A stretch of DNA of 64,000 nucleotides, taken from positions 1,713,289-1,777,288 of the forward strand of contig OY282446.1 in assembly GCA_958295975.1 (NCBI GenBank), given 5' to 3'. Positions 1 through 8,615 of this stretch are shown piece by piece. Source of the DNA: Tepidiformaceae bacterium. GTDB lineage: Bacteria; Chloroflexota; Dehalococcoidia; Tepidiformales; Tepidiformaceae. How positions within the stretch are numbered: the first letter of the stretch is position 1; every line of letters starts with the position of its first letter. The notes under the pieces were generated by a model. It was given only the letters and a program-made list of their open reading frames with translations. It was not told where the DNA came from and did not search any database. A program made the translations under genes and the position numbers.

Positions 1-1301
1 AGCAGCGATCCCAGCACGGCCACCGAGAAGGTGCCCCCGACCTGGCGGAAGAAGTTGACCGACGCCGTACCCGTGCCCAGCAGGCGGTGGGGCAGGGCGT
101 TCTGCACGGCCAGCTGGAACGTCGGCATCCAGAAGCCGATGCCCAGCCCCAGCAGCACCATGTAGCCCCGCGTCGTCCACGCGGGCGACGTCTCGTTCAG
201 CGTGGAGAGCAGGTAGAAGGCGGTGATCAGGGCGGCGCCCCCGACCAGGGCGAGCGCGCGCAGGTCCCGTCCCCGGCTGAGCAGCTGGCCCGTGGTCACC
301 GAGCCGAACACCATGCCGCCCATCATGGGCATCACGATCAGGCCCGTGTTCGTGGCGGAGACGCCCTGCACGCCCGCGAGGAAGAGGGGCAGGAACTGGA
401 GCGCGCCGAAGAGGGCCGCCCCCAGCACCATCGTGGCCAGGATGGAGACCGCGTAGACGCGGTTGCGGAAGAGGCCGAGGGGGAGCACCGCCTCCCGCGC
501 GCGCCGCGTCTGCACGAGGAAGGCGAGGAAGAGCGCCCCCGCCACGCCCAGCGAGGCGAGCACCGGCGCCTCGCCCCAGCCGTACTGGTTGCCCCCCCAT
601 GAAAGCCCCAGCAGCAGGGGCACGGTCACGCCCACGATCAGCGCCGCCCCCGTCCAGTCCACGATCGCCTTCCCGCGCTGGCGGTACCAGGGCATGCCGA
701 AGGCCACCAGCGCCAGCGCCACCGTGGCCACGGGGATGTTGATGTAGAAGATCCAGCGCCACGAGAGGTTGTCCGTGAGCGCGCCGCCCACCAGCGGCCC
801 GATGATGCTGGCCAGCCCGAACACGCCCCCGAAGAGCCCCATCCAGCGCCCCCGCTCGCGCGGCGCGAAGAGGTCGCCCACGGAGGTGAAGGCGGTCGTC
901 ATGATCAGCCCCGCGCCCACCCCTTGGACGGCGCGGAAGGCGATCAGCTGGATCATGTCGCCCGCCGCCCCGCACAGCCACGAGCCCGCCACGAACACGA
1001 CGATGCCCGCCAGCATGAACGGCTTGCGCCCGTACAGGTCCGACAGCTTGCCCACCACCGGCACCAGCGCCGTCGAGCTGAGCATGTAGGAGGTGAACGG
1101 CCACACGTACAGGTCGAAATCGCCGAGGCTCTCCACGATGCGCGGCAGCGAGACGTTCACGATCGTCTGGTCGAGCGCCGCCAGGAACATGGTGGCGAGC
1201 ACCCCCGCCAGCACCAGCGCCTTGCGCCGCGCGGGCAGCGTCATGCCCGGCGGCAGGTCGCCGCCCGGCGTCTCCACGCCGCGGCCCCCGGGCATCATCA
1301 T
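1..1301 (-). CDS. DHA2-family MFS drug exporter, 3' end cut by window edge
   Basis: The reading frame is open from the ATG at 1301 to the left window edge, so about 433 N-terminal residues are visible. It is a multi-pass inner-membrane proton-driven exporter of the EmrB/QacA (14-helix) family. Visible family marks are the first-helix motif LDQTIVNVSLPRI, the loop motif GKLSDLYGRKPF and the helix-5 motif VGGALTDNLSWRWIFYIN. The start ATG overlaps the stop of the upstream substrate-binding protein gene (ATGA), so it is probably translated as the last known gene of the ABC importer operon. Three in-frame ATG codons lie at 1301, 1298 and 1295. The substrate cannot be told from sequence. Confidence 0.9.
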   Translation of the reverse strand, partial: MMMPGGRGVETPGGDLPPGMTLPARRKALVLAGVLATMFLAALDQTIVNVSLPRIVESLGDFDLYVWPFTSYMLSSTALVPVVGKLSDLYGRKPFMLAGIVVFVAGSWLCGAAGDMIQLIAFRAVQGVGAGLIMTTAFTSVGDLFAPRERGRWMGLFGGVFGLASIIGPLVGGALTDNLSWRWIFYINIPVATVALALVAFGMPWYRQRGKAIVDWTGAALIVGVTVPLLLGLSWGGNQYGWGEAPVLASLGVAGALFLAFLVQTRRAREAVLPLGLFRNRVYAVSILATMVLGAALFGALQFLPLFLAGVQGVSATNTGLIVMPMMGGMVFGSVTTGQLLSRGRDLRALALVGGAALITAFYLLSTLNETSPAWTTRGYMVLLGLGIGFWMPTFQLAVQNALPHRLLGTGTASVNFFRQVGGTFSVAVLGSL

Positions 1302-2320
1302 CGCCGCTGCCCCTCGCCCGCCAGCGCCGCGTCCACCTTCGCGGCCACGGCGTCCGGCGTCCAGGCGCTCCAGCGCTCGCGCCGCGTGCGCAGGTAGTGA
1401 ATGGCGCCCTCCTCGAACGATGCGTCGTTCTCCAGCAGCCACAGCTGAAGATACACCTGATCCTCCGTGGAGTAGTCCCACGCGCCCAGGAATTCGACGA
1501 TCTCGGGGGCGCGTGCGGGCAGCGTTTCGTGGACGCCGATGAGGATGTCCACCACCGGGAAGCCGCAGGCCAGGTCCGTGGCCCAGCACTCCTCCGTCCA
1601 GGCCGGTTCCTCCAGCAGGTACAGGTCGAGCGTGGCCGTGGGGCGCGAGGGGTGGCCCACGTACCCGATCCAGGGCTCGCCCCGGGCGTAGGCCCCCTCC
1701 AGGTCGGCGAACACGGCCGCCTCCGAGCCCGGCGTGACCAGGTCGATCACGTCGCCCAGGCCGTAGGCCTCGATCTTGCGCGCGATGATGCCCTCGCAGG
1801 CCCAGCCCGCGATGCAGTTCAGGAGCCGGATCCGGCCGTGCGATTCCGCCGTCGCGAACGCATCGACGTAGTCGGGAAGGTCGAAGACGGAGACCAGCCC
1901 GGGGTTGGCGTCCCTGACGTAGCGCGGGATGGCGAATCCCTGCCAGTTCTCCCGCAGGCTCTGCCCCACGGCGGCGACCGTATCGCCGGCCTTGCCCCAG
2001 GGCCCCGAGGCGTTCGGGAGCCAGACCTCCATGACGACGTCGACGTCCCGCTGCGCCAGCCCCTGGATGAGCGGAATCGTCTCGCCGCTGATCACGTCGG
2101 TCGGGTAGCCGTAGCCGTGCCGCACGATGTACTCCGCGATGCGCGTCTGCAGGCGGGCGGATTCCCAGTTGGGCGCGCCGAAGACGATGCGCTCCTTCCG
2201 CTCGTCGCCGTCGCCGCCGCAGGCCGCCGCCAGCAGCGCCAGCGCCGCCGCCGCGATCAGCGCCTGGCGGGCCTTCGCGCGGAGCGGGACGGGCTGCGCT
2301 CCGGCGGGGGCGTTCGCCAT
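1298..2320 (-). CDS. Glycine betaine/proline-type ABC substrate-binding lipoprotein (paralog 1)
   Basis: A 340-residue exported lipoprotein with a hydrophobic signal ending in the lipobox LLAAAC near residue 34. The mature part matches the OpuAC-type periplasmic binding fold of quaternary-amine importers (VFGAPNWESA near the start, GYGYPTD, EVWLPN). It should capture a compatible solute or related trimethylammonium compound outside the membrane and hand it to the permease at 4638-5684. Two Cys pairs (NCIAGWACE and EECWATDLAC) are shared with the neighbouring paralogs and probably form disulfides. It is the most distal of three tandem copies, starting 6 bases after paralog 2 ends. The ligand is inferred from the family. 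Confidence 0.88.
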   Translation of the reverse strand: MANAPAGAQPVPLRAKARQALIAAAALALLAAACGGDGDERKERIVFGAPNWESARLQTRIAEYIVRHGYGYPTDVISGETIPLIQGLAQRDVDVVMEVWLPNASGPWGKAGDTVAAVGQSLRENWQGFAIPRYVRDANPGLVSVFDLPDYVDAFATAESHGRIRLLNCIAGWACEGIIARKIEAYGLGDVIDLVTPGSEAAVFADLEGAYARGEPWIGYVGHPSRPTATLDLYLLEEPAWTEECWATDLACGFPVVDILIGVHETLPARAPEIVEFLGAWDYSTEDQVYLQLWLLENDASFEEGAIHYLRTRRERWSAWTPDAVAAKVDAALAGEGQRR

Positions 2321-2326
2321 TTCCGG

Positions 2327-3334
2327 CTAGCCCTCGTCCGCCAGCGCCGCGTCCACGCGCTCGGCGATGTCCCGGGGGATGTATGTGCTCCACACGTCCC
2401 GTTGCGTGCGCAGGAAATGAATGGCGGCGTCGTCGACGGAGGCGTTGTGCTCCTCCATCCAGCGCACCAGATCGTGGTGGGTGGCGGTGTCGTAGTCCCA
2501 CGTGCTGAGGAACCCCACGACCTCGGGGGCGCGCGCGCGCAGCGACACGTGCGCGCCGATGGTGATCGTCGAGCTGGGGTAGGCGCAGGCCATGTCCGTC
2601 TCCCAGCACTCCTGCGTCCAGGGCGGTTCCTCCAGCAGGTAGACCTCGACCTCGGCCGAGGCGATGCTGGGGCTCCAGAGGTAGCCGAACCAGGGCTGCC
2701 GCAGATCCGCGGCCCGCCGCAGCTCGATCGCCACCGCCGCCTCCGAACCCGGATCGACCAGCTGCACGATGTCGCTCAGGCCGTATCCCTCGAACTTGCG
2801 CGCGTTCACTTCCTCGCAGGCCCAGCCCACGATGCAATTAAGGAAGCGCGCCCTGCCGTGCGATCCCTCGACGGTGAACAGATGGGCGTAGTCCGGCAGG
2901 TCCAGAATCGACACCAGCCCCGGGTTATCGTCCTTGACGTGTTGGGGAATGGCGAGCCCCTGCCAGTTGTCCCTGAGCGTCCGGCCCGCGCGGAAAACCG
3001 TGCCGTTCTCCCGGGCCGCCTCCCAGGCGTTCCGCAGGGACGGCAGCCACACCTCCATGAAGATGTGCGCGGCGCCGCGCTCCAGCCCCTGGAAGAGCAG
3101 GACCGTCTCGCCGCTGATCAGGTCGGTCGGGTAGCCGTAGCCGTGCTCGACGATGTAGGCGACGATGCGCGTCTGGATTTCGGCGGACTCCCAGTTCGCG
3201 TCGGCGAAGACGATGGGATCCTTGGCGTTCTCGTCCCCGCAGGCCGCCGCCAGCAGCAGCGCCAGCGCCCCGGCGAGCGCGGCCAGCCGCCGTGCCCCGC
3301 TTGCGAACGCTCCGGCCCGTTTCCCCTGCTGCAT
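2327..3334 (-). CDS. Glycine betaine/proline-type ABC substrate-binding lipoprotein (paralog 2)
   Basis: A 335-residue lipoprotein with signal peptide and lipobox LLLAAAC. It aligns along its whole length with the copies on either side: VFADANWESAEIQTRI, YGYPTDLISGET, MEVWLPS and the two conserved Cys pairs (NCIVGWACE, QECWETDMAC). A purine-rich stretch (AAGGCGGGG) precedes the ATG. It lacks the long Thr/Ala/Pro linker of paralog 3. Residues in the central ligand-contact region differ from the other copies, so a different ligand or affinity is plausible but not shown. Confidence 0.88.
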   Translation of the reverse strand: MQQGKRAGAFASGARRLAALAGALALLLAAACGDENAKDPIVFADANWESAEIQTRIVAYIVEHGYGYPTDLISGETVLLFQGLERGAAHIFMEVWLPSLRNAWEAARENGTVFRAGRTLRDNWQGLAIPQHVKDDNPGLVSILDLPDYAHLFTVEGSHGRARFLNCIVGWACEEVNARKFEGYGLSDIVQLVDPGSEAAVAIELRRAADLRQPWFGYLWSPSIASAEVEVYLLEEPPWTQECWETDMACAYPSSTITIGAHVSLRARAPEVVGFLSTWDYDTATHHDLVRWMEEHNASVDDAAIHFLRTQRDVWSTYIPRDIAERVDAALADEG

Positions 3335-3376
3335 AGCCCCGCCTTGCCCCGGCGATCATCGCACGATGCGATGGAT

Positions 3377-3413
3377 GGCGCTCCCCCGCCCGTCGCGCGG
3401 GCGGGGGAGCGCC
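3377..3413 (-). other. Perfect 16-bp intercistronic hairpin
   Basis: Bases 3377-3392 and 3398-3413 are perfect inverted repeats around the 5-base loop TCGCG. The hairpin sits just after the stop of paralog 3 and before paralog 2 on the transcribed minus strand, with no T-run. A stable hairpin here may protect the upstream messenger end or attenuate transcription into the distal copies. That role is inference. Confidence 0.75.
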
Positions 3414-3437
3414 GGGGTCCGTGGCGATGCGGGCGGG

Positions 3438-4580
3438 CTAGCCCTCGTTCGCGAGCGCGGCGTCGACGCGCTCGGCCACGTCGGCGGGCACGAACGCGCT
3501 CCAGGCGTCGCGCCGTGCCTGCAGGTACCAGATGGCCGCGCCGTCGGAATCCTCGTTGTTCTCGCCCATCCACACTTCCGCCGCGATCTGGTCGCTCGCG
3601 GGGAAGTCCCACTGCTCGAGGAAGGAGACCACGTCGGGCGCGCGGTCGGCCAGCGACGCGTGCACCATGATGAGCACGTCGGACGGCGGGTAGGCGCAGG
3701 CCTTGTCGGTCTCCCAGCACTCCGCCGACCAGTCCGGTTCCTCGAGGCGGTAGAGGGCGAGGGCGACCGTCGGCGGCGTCGGCGACCAGATGTAGCCCAG
3801 CCACGCGTCGCCCCTGGCGTAGGCGCCTTCGAGGTCGGCGAACAGCCCCGCTCCCGATCCGGGGTTCTGCACGTCGAGCACGTCGCTCAGGCCGTAGCCC
3901 TCGATCTTGGCGGCGTTCACCTGTTCGCAGGCCCAGCCGGGGATGCAGTCCACGAAGCGCGCCTTGCCCCGCGACTCCGCCGTCACGAACAGATCGGCGT
4001 ACTCGGGCAGGTCGCTCACGGAGACGAGCCCGGGGTTCGCGTCCTTCACGTACTGGGGGATGACCCACGCCTCCCAGGCCTGGTCCAGGCTGTTGCCAAG
4101 GTTCAGGAGCGTGCCTTCCTCGACGTCCTCCAGCCATTCCGCCTGCGTGGGCCAGATCTCCATCGTCACGTCGACGTCGTTGTTGATCAGCGCCTGCCAG
4201 AGGGAGACGGTATCGCCGCTCTGCAGGTCGGTCGGATAGCCGAAGCCCTCCCGGACGATGTAGGCCGCGATGCGGTTCTGGATCTCGGCGGAGACCCAGT
4301 TCAGGTCGGAGAAGACGATCGTCCCCTTGTCGCCCGTCGAGGCGGCGGCGGTCGGTTCGGCCGTGGCCGCGGTCGTGGCGGCGGCGGTCGGTTCGGCCGT
4401 CGGTTCGGTGGTGGCGGCGGCGGTCGGCTCGGTCGTGGCCGCGGCGGTGGCGGCGGCGGTCGGTTCGGTGGCGGCGGTCGGTTCCGGGGCGTCGTCGTCG
4501 CCGCAGGCCACGGCCAGCAGCGCCAGCGCGCCCGCGAGGGCGGCCAGCGCCGCCAGAACCGGTTTCCTGGGAATGTGCAT
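3438..4580 (-). CDS. Glycine betaine/proline-type ABC substrate-binding lipoprotein (paralog 3)
   Basis: A 380-residue lipoprotein and the first binding protein after the permease. The signal peptide ends in LLAVAC, followed by a linker of about 45 residues made of TEPTAA-type repeats (roughly residues 33-80) that tethers the binding domain. The OpuAC-type domain follows (VFSDLNWVSAEIQNRI, GFGYPTD, WPTQAEW, Cys pairs DCIPGWACE and AECWETDKAC). An AAGGAG sequence lies 11 bases before the ATG. This copy is probably the canonical partner of the transporter because it is adjacent to it. The repeats are coding low complexity, not a CRISPR or mobile repeat. Confidence 0.9.
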   Translation of the reverse strand: MHIPRKPVLAALAALAGALALLAVACGDDDAPEPTAATEPTAAATAAATTEPTAAATTEPTAEPTAAATTAATAEPTAAASTGDKGTIVFSDLNWVSAEIQNRIAAYIVREGFGYPTDLQSGDTVSLWQALINNDVDVTMEIWPTQAEWLEDVEEGTLLNLGNSLDQAWEAWVIPQYVKDANPGLVSVSDLPEYADLFVTAESRGKARFVDCIPGWACEQVNAAKIEGYGLSDVLDVQNPGSGAGLFADLEGAYARGDAWLGYIWSPTPPTVALALYRLEEPDWSAECWETDKACAYPPSDVLIMVHASLADRAPDVVSFLEQWDFPASDQIAAEVWMGENNEDSDGAAIWYLQARRDAWSAFVPADVAERVDAALANEG

Positions 4581-4610
4581 ATGCGTGCTTTCTCCTTGCG
4601 AGTGTTTGGC

Positions 4611-4632
4611 CGGCGCCCCGGGGCGGGCGCCG
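4611..4632 (-). other. Intercistronic hairpin between permease and binding protein
   Basis: Bases 4611-4618 and 4625-4632 form an 8-bp GC-only inverted repeat around 6 bases, just after the permease stop on the minus strand. There is no T-run, so full termination is unlikely. Partial attenuation or mRNA protection is possible. Confidence 0.5.
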
Positions 4633-4637
4633 CCGGG

Positions 4638-5684
4638 CTAGCCCACGCCGATCCCCCGCGACGATTGCTGGCGGCTGGCGAACGCCTGCGTGATGCGGTC
4701 GATGATGATGGCGAGGAAGACGATGCCCAGCCCCGCGAGGAAGGCGTTGCCCGCCTCGATGCGGCCGAGGGCGCGGTTCACGTCCTCGCCCAGCCCGCCC
4801 GCGCCCACCAGCGAGGCGATCACCACCATCGCCAGCGCCATCAGCGTCGTCTGGTTGACCCCGGCCATGATGGTGGGAATGGCCAGCGGAATCTTCACCT
4901 TCAACAGCAGCTCCCACGGCGTCGCCCCGAAGGACTCCGCCGCCTCCAGCGTCTCCGCCGGCAGCTGCCGGATGCCGAGGTTCGTGAGCCGCACCGCGGG
5001 CGGCACGGCGTAGATCAGCGTGGCGATCACGGCGGGCACGTTGCCCAGGCTGAAGAAGGCGATGCTGGGCACGAGGTAGACGAAGCTGGGCATCGTCTGC
5101 ATCGCGTCGAGGAGCGGCCGCAGCAGGCGGTCGAGCCGGTCGCTCTGCGAGGCCCAGACGCCCATGGGCACGGCGATGAGGACGGAGAGCCCCACCGTGA
5201 TGGTCATCAGCGCCACCGTCTCCATGGTGCTTTCCCACAGCCCGAAGGTGGCCAGCAGGGCCAGCGCCGCGCCGGCGAAGAGCGCCATGCCCAGCCCCAC
5301 CGCGCGCCAGGCGAGCAGGGCCACGCCCGCGATGAAGGCGGGCCAGGGCAGCCACAGCAGGAAGTCCTCGAACTTCACCAGCACCCACGTGATCGCTTCC
5401 TTGATGGCGTCGAAGAGGAAGTCCAGGTGCGTCGTCATCCAGTCGACGATGTCGTCGATGCCCCTGCCCACGTCGCGCCCCACGTCCACGGGGAACTCGC
5501 GCCCCCAGCCCCAGCCCGCGCCCACGAGCACGACGACGAGGATGACGAGCGGCACGGCCCAGCGCAGCCACACGAGGCGCTGCGCCCAGCGCGGCGCGCC
5601 CTCGCCGAGGGGCTGCTCCATCCGCGCCCAGGCCGCGCGCAGCTGGTCGACGGTCGTACGCTCCGGGCGCGACTGCTCAGCCAT
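4638..5684 (-). CDS. ABC importer permease, glycine betaine/proline type
   Basis: A 348-residue multi-pass inner-membrane permease of the ProW/OpuAB family. Several hydrophobic segments are visible from about residue 33 onward. The cytoplasmic coupling loop near residues 235-262 has the EAA signature (ETLEAAESFGATPWELLLKV then IPLAIPTIMAG). The N-terminal soluble part before the core (residues 1-90) is longer than in minimal permeases. It overlaps the ATPase gene by 8 bases and is followed by the binding proteins, so it forms the membrane channel of this importer. Confidence 0.92.
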   Translation of the reverse strand: MAEQSRPERTTVDQLRAAWARMEQPLGEGAPRWAQRLVWLRWAVPLVILVVVLVGAGWGWGREFPVDVGRDVGRGIDDIVDWMTTHLDFLFDAIKEAITWVLVKFEDFLLWLPWPAFIAGVALLAWRAVGLGMALFAGAALALLATFGLWESTMETVALMTITVGLSVLIAVPMGVWASQSDRLDRLLRPLLDAMQTMPSFVYLVPSIAFFSLGNVPAVIATLIYAVPPAVRLTNLGIRQLPAETLEAAESFGATPWELLLKVKIPLAIPTIMAGVNQTTLMALAMVVIASLVGAGGLGEDVNRALGRIEAGNAFLAGLGIVFLAIIIDRITQAFASRQQSSRGIGVG

Positions 5685-6945
5685 CGTCCGCTCCGTTCGC
5701 CCCGGCGGACTCGTCGGAGGTCATGGCCTCGGCCAATGCCTCCAGCGGAATCTCGCCCACCAGCATGCCGTCGCCGTCCACCACGGGGATGGAGTGGGCG
5801 GCGCGCAGGCCGTGCGCCACCAGGTCGTCGAGCACGGTGTCCCCCGTGACGGCGTCGGTGGCGGTCAGCGGCAGGTCGCCCACGGGCGGATCGCCGTCGC
5901 GCACGGCGCGGCGCAGGCGGGCGCCGCTCTCGACGCCGAGGTAGCGCCCGGCGCCGTCCACGATCATGGCGTGCACGCGGTCGTCCGCCACGATGTCGTC
6001 CAGCGCCTCGGAGGCGAGGCGGTCGCCGCGCACGACGCGGGGCAGCTCGTGCATGATCGACTCGGCCGTCACCATCGACTGCAGCCGCACCTCCTTGGTG
6101 AAGTCGCGCACGAAGGCGTCGGCGGGGTTGAGCACGACGTCGGTGGGCGAGTCCAGCTGCACGATGGCGCCGTCGCGCATGATGGCGATGCGGTCGCCGA
6201 TGCGCACGGCCTCGCTCAGGTCGTGCGTGATGAAGATGATGGTCTTGTGCACGCGCTCCTGCAGGGCGCTGAGTTCGTCCTGCAGGTCGCGCCGGATGAC
6301 GGGGTCGAGGGCGCTGAAGGGCTCGTCCATGAGCAGCACGGGCGCATCAAGGGCGAGGGCGCGGGCGAGGCCCACGCGCTGCTTCATGCCGCCGCTCAGC
6401 TGGTCCGGCATGTTCGCGCCCCAGCCGCCCAGCCCCACCGCCGTGAGCGCCTCCTCCGCGCGCTCCCGCCGCCGCCGCCGCTCCACGCCGTTCACCTCCA
6501 GCCCCCAGCAGACGTTGTCGAGCACGTTGCGATGGGGCATGAGGCCGAAGTGCTGGAACACCATGGCGAGGTCGGTGCGCCGCAGCTGGCGCAGGTCGCT
6601 GGCGCTCAGCGAGGTGACCTCGTGGTCGCCCAGCCAGACCTCGCCCGCCGTGGGCTCGATCAGCCGGTTGATGCAGCGCACCAGCGTCGATTTGCCGCAG
6701 CCGGAGAGGCCCATCACGATGAACAGCTCGCCGCGCTTCACGTCGAACGACACGTCCGAGAGCGCCAGCACGGAGCCGTGCGTCTCCTGCACCGCCTCCC
6801 GCGAGGCGCCCTCCCGCGCCATCTCCAGCGCCGCCTGTTCGTCGCCGCCGAAGAGCTTGTAGACGTTGCGCACGGAGACGGCGACGTCGCCGTCCGCGCC
6901 GCCGTTGGCCGCCAGTTCGCCCGCGGTCGCCGGTTCCACGCTCAT
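5677..6945 (-). CDS. ABC importer ATPase with CBS domains (ProV/OpuAA type)
   Basis: A 422-residue cytoplasmic ATPase that powers the importer. Walker A is GLSGCGKST (about residues 79-87), the signature is LSGGMKQRVGLARAL, and Walker B is VLLMDEPFSALDP. The C-terminal third (about residues 285-410) contains a CBS-domain pair ending in LVGEIPLEALAEAM. In the OpuA family this pair senses ionic strength or nucleotides. The family, not the sequence alone, gives the quaternary-amine specificity. A good ribosome site (GAGGAGG) lies before the ATG, and it is the first gene of the operon. Confidence 0.95.
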   Translation of the reverse strand: MSVEPATAGELAANGGADGDVAVSVRNVYKLFGGDEQAALEMAREGASREAVQETHGSVLALSDVSFDVKRGELFIVMGLSGCGKSTLVRCINRLIEPTAGEVWLGDHEVTSLSASDLRQLRRTDLAMVFQHFGLMPHRNVLDNVCWGLEVNGVERRRRRERAEEALTAVGLGGWGANMPDQLSGGMKQRVGLARALALDAPVLLMDEPFSALDPVIRRDLQDELSALQERVHKTIIFITHDLSEAVRIGDRIAIMRDGAIVQLDSPTDVVLNPADAFVRDFTKEVRLQSMVTAESIMHELPRVVRGDRLASEALDDIVADDRVHAMIVDGAGRYLGVESGARLRRAVRDGDPPVGDLPLTATDAVTGDTVLDDLVAHGLRAAHSIPVVDGDGMLVGEIPLEALAEAMTSDESAGANGADDG

Positions 6946-6978
6946 TGGTCCGCCCTCCTCGCCGGAGGCATGGCGCGC

Positions 6979-7009
6979 ATTCTACACCATGCGCCGCCGC
7001 GCGCTGCAA
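6979..7009 (-). promoter_or_regulatory. Candidate promoter of the ABC importer operon
   Basis: On the minus strand TTGCAG (7009-7004) and TAGAAT (6984-6979, preceded by TG) are 19 bases apart, upstream of the ATPase gene and its ribosome site. The -10 is a 5 of 6 match; the spacing is slightly long. Confidence 0.5.
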
Positions 7010-7019
7010 GCGCGGGCGC

Positions 7020-8162
7020 TCAGGGGCCGAGCAGCTCGCCCGCGCGCGTGTCCATGACGGCGGCGATGTTGCGCTCGGCCATGACCGCGATCAGCGCCTC
7101 GCCCGCCGCGATCAGCTCGCGGAAGGCGCGGTGCTCCGCCTCCGGCGCGTCCGGCGGGGGCGGCTCGCGCTCGGCCATGCCCTTCATGCCGATGATGGGC
7201 GCGTACATGCTCCACAGCAGCCCCAGCCGGTAGTCCTCGCGGCAGCGGTCGAGCGAATAGCCGGTGACGCCGCGCGCCACGAGGCCCGCGTGGTAGCGCG
7301 CGAGCAGGCCCTCCTCGATCCCGCGCCGCCGCTCCGGGGCGAAGCCCTGCGAGAGGAAGTAGGCCATGTCCCGCAGCCCCGACCCGCGCCCCGCCAGCTG
7401 CCAGTCGAGGAAGACCACCTCGTCCGCGCTCCCCGGCGCGCCGAAGAGGAAGTTCTCGATGCGGAAATCGCCGTGCACGAGCGTCGAGGCGGACGCCGCG
7501 CCGCGCGCGAAGATGTCCCCGAACTCCCGCACGAGGCGCTCGCCCACGGGCACGAAGGCCGCATCCACGCGCGGCGCGATGCGCTCGGCGAACGGCCCCC
7601 AGCCGTCCTCCACCAGCGGCGCGTTCAGCTCCGCCTGGCGCTCCGGCGAGGGCAGCCACGAGGCCGCGCGCAGCCGCTCGCTCTCCCACCAGCGGGCGTG
7701 CAGGGCCGCCAGCGCGTCCACGATCGCCCCCGCCCGCTGCGGCGGGCACGACTCCATCTGGCTCGGCGATTCGAGGCCGCTCAGGTCCTCCAGCAGCAGG
7801 GCGTAGGAGCGCCAGCCCGCGTGCGCCGACCCGTGGCAGGCCGGAACGCGGGCCCCGCAGTCGCCGCCCGCCTCCCGGTAGAAGGCCAGCTCCGTCGCGA
7901 CCGCCTGCGCCGCCCAGGGACGCAGGTAGGCGGGGAAGTCGACCGCGACCGGAACCTTCGCCACCAGGCTCGCCGGGGCGGAGGCGTCCGCGCCCTCGTA
8001 CGCGGGGATGACGCGCACGGTGTCGCTGATGTAGCCGAAGCCGATGCCCTCGCCGCTCAGCTCGACGGCGCGCACGCGCCCGCGCGGCAGCGAGCCGTCC
8101 GCGCGCAGCGCCTCCGTCAGCCACTCCGCCGTGATCCCGTCGCGCCCCGCCAGCGGTTCCAC
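7020..8162 (-). CDS. Aminoglycoside phosphotransferase-like kinase
   Basis: A 380-residue cytoplasmic protein of the APH/choline-kinase-like fold. The catalytic loop is LVHGDFRIENFLFG (about residues 232-245) and the metal-binding segment is VVFLDWQLAGRG. It resembles the ecdysteroid-kinase-like/acyl-CoA-dehydrogenase-associated branch more than true resistance enzymes, so its acceptor is unknown. Start is the GTG at 8162, with GGAGG 6 to 8 bases upstream. It lies 12 bases after the cupin gene and is probably cotranscribed with it. Confidence 0.82.
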   Translation of the reverse strand: MEPLAGRDGITAEWLTEALRADGSLPRGRVRAVELSGEGIGFGYISDTVRVIPAYEGADASAPASLVAKVPVAVDFPAYLRPWAAQAVATELAFYREAGGDCGARVPACHGSAHAGWRSYALLLEDLSGLESPSQMESCPPQRAGAIVDALAALHARWWESERLRAASWLPSPERQAELNAPLVEDGWGPFAERIAPRVDAAFVPVGERLVREFGDIFARGAASASTLVHGDFRIENFLFGAPGSADEVVFLDWQLAGRGSGLRDMAYFLSQGFAPERRRGIEEGLLARYHAGLVARGVTGYSLDRCREDYRLGLLWSMYAPIIGMKGMAEREPPPPDAPEAEHRAFRELIAAGEALIAVMAERNIAAVMDTRAGELLGP

Positions 8163-8174
8163 GCCGCCCTCCGC

Positions 8175-8549
8175 CTACGACTCCAGCACGGTCGTCTGCG
8201 AGCCCGCCGCCATGATCGCCAGGTGCGCCATGGGCGAGCCCGTGTCGTGCGCGCCGTGCCAGTGGTCCTCGCCCGCGGGGATGACGGCGCAATCGCCCGC
8301 GCTGACCACGTGCTCGCCCGCGCGGTCGCCCACCTTGCCGATGCCGGACACCACGTACAGCACCTGGTCGCTGGTGTGGCGGTGCCAGCCCGCGCGCGCC
8401 CCGGGCCCGAACTGCACCACCTGCACGGCCAGCTGCCCCGAAGCCGCGCCCGTGAGCGCGCGCCCCCACACCTGGCCGCCCTCGAAGATGGCCGCGTCCG
8501 TGCGCTCGATCGTCTCGCCGTCGTCCGATTTCAGGATGTGCATCGCCAT
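8175..8549 (-). CDS. Small cupin-domain protein
   Basis: A 124-residue single-domain cupin. Metal-ligand positions of the two cupin motifs are visible: GWHRHTSDQVLYVVSG (motif 1, about residues 56-71) and PAGEDHWHGA (motif 2). The ATG at 8549 was chosen because AGGAGG lies 5 bases before it and the domain begins soon after; longer upstream extensions have no support. Substrate or ligand unknown. It is upstream of the phosphotransferase and probably in the same transcript. A TATGCT hexamer at 8577-8572 is a likely -10. Confidence 0.85.
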   Translation of the reverse strand: MAMHILKSDDGETIERTDAAIFEGGQVWGRALTGAASGQLAVQVVQFGPGARAGWHRHTSDQVLYVVSGIGKVGDRAGEHVVSAGDCAVIPAGEDHWHGAHDTGSPMAHLAIMAAGSQTTVLES

Positions 8550-8615
8550 AGCGCCCTCCTCGCGGGGCCGGAGCATACGCTTGCGGCGGATGCCCGCGCG
8601 CGGCAGTCTCACGGC

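Noticed and set aside
3118-5571. Open frame of 817 codons on the minus strand overlapping permease and binding proteins in another frame
   Set aside because: Arg-rich shadow of the importer genes, with no domain or ribosome site.
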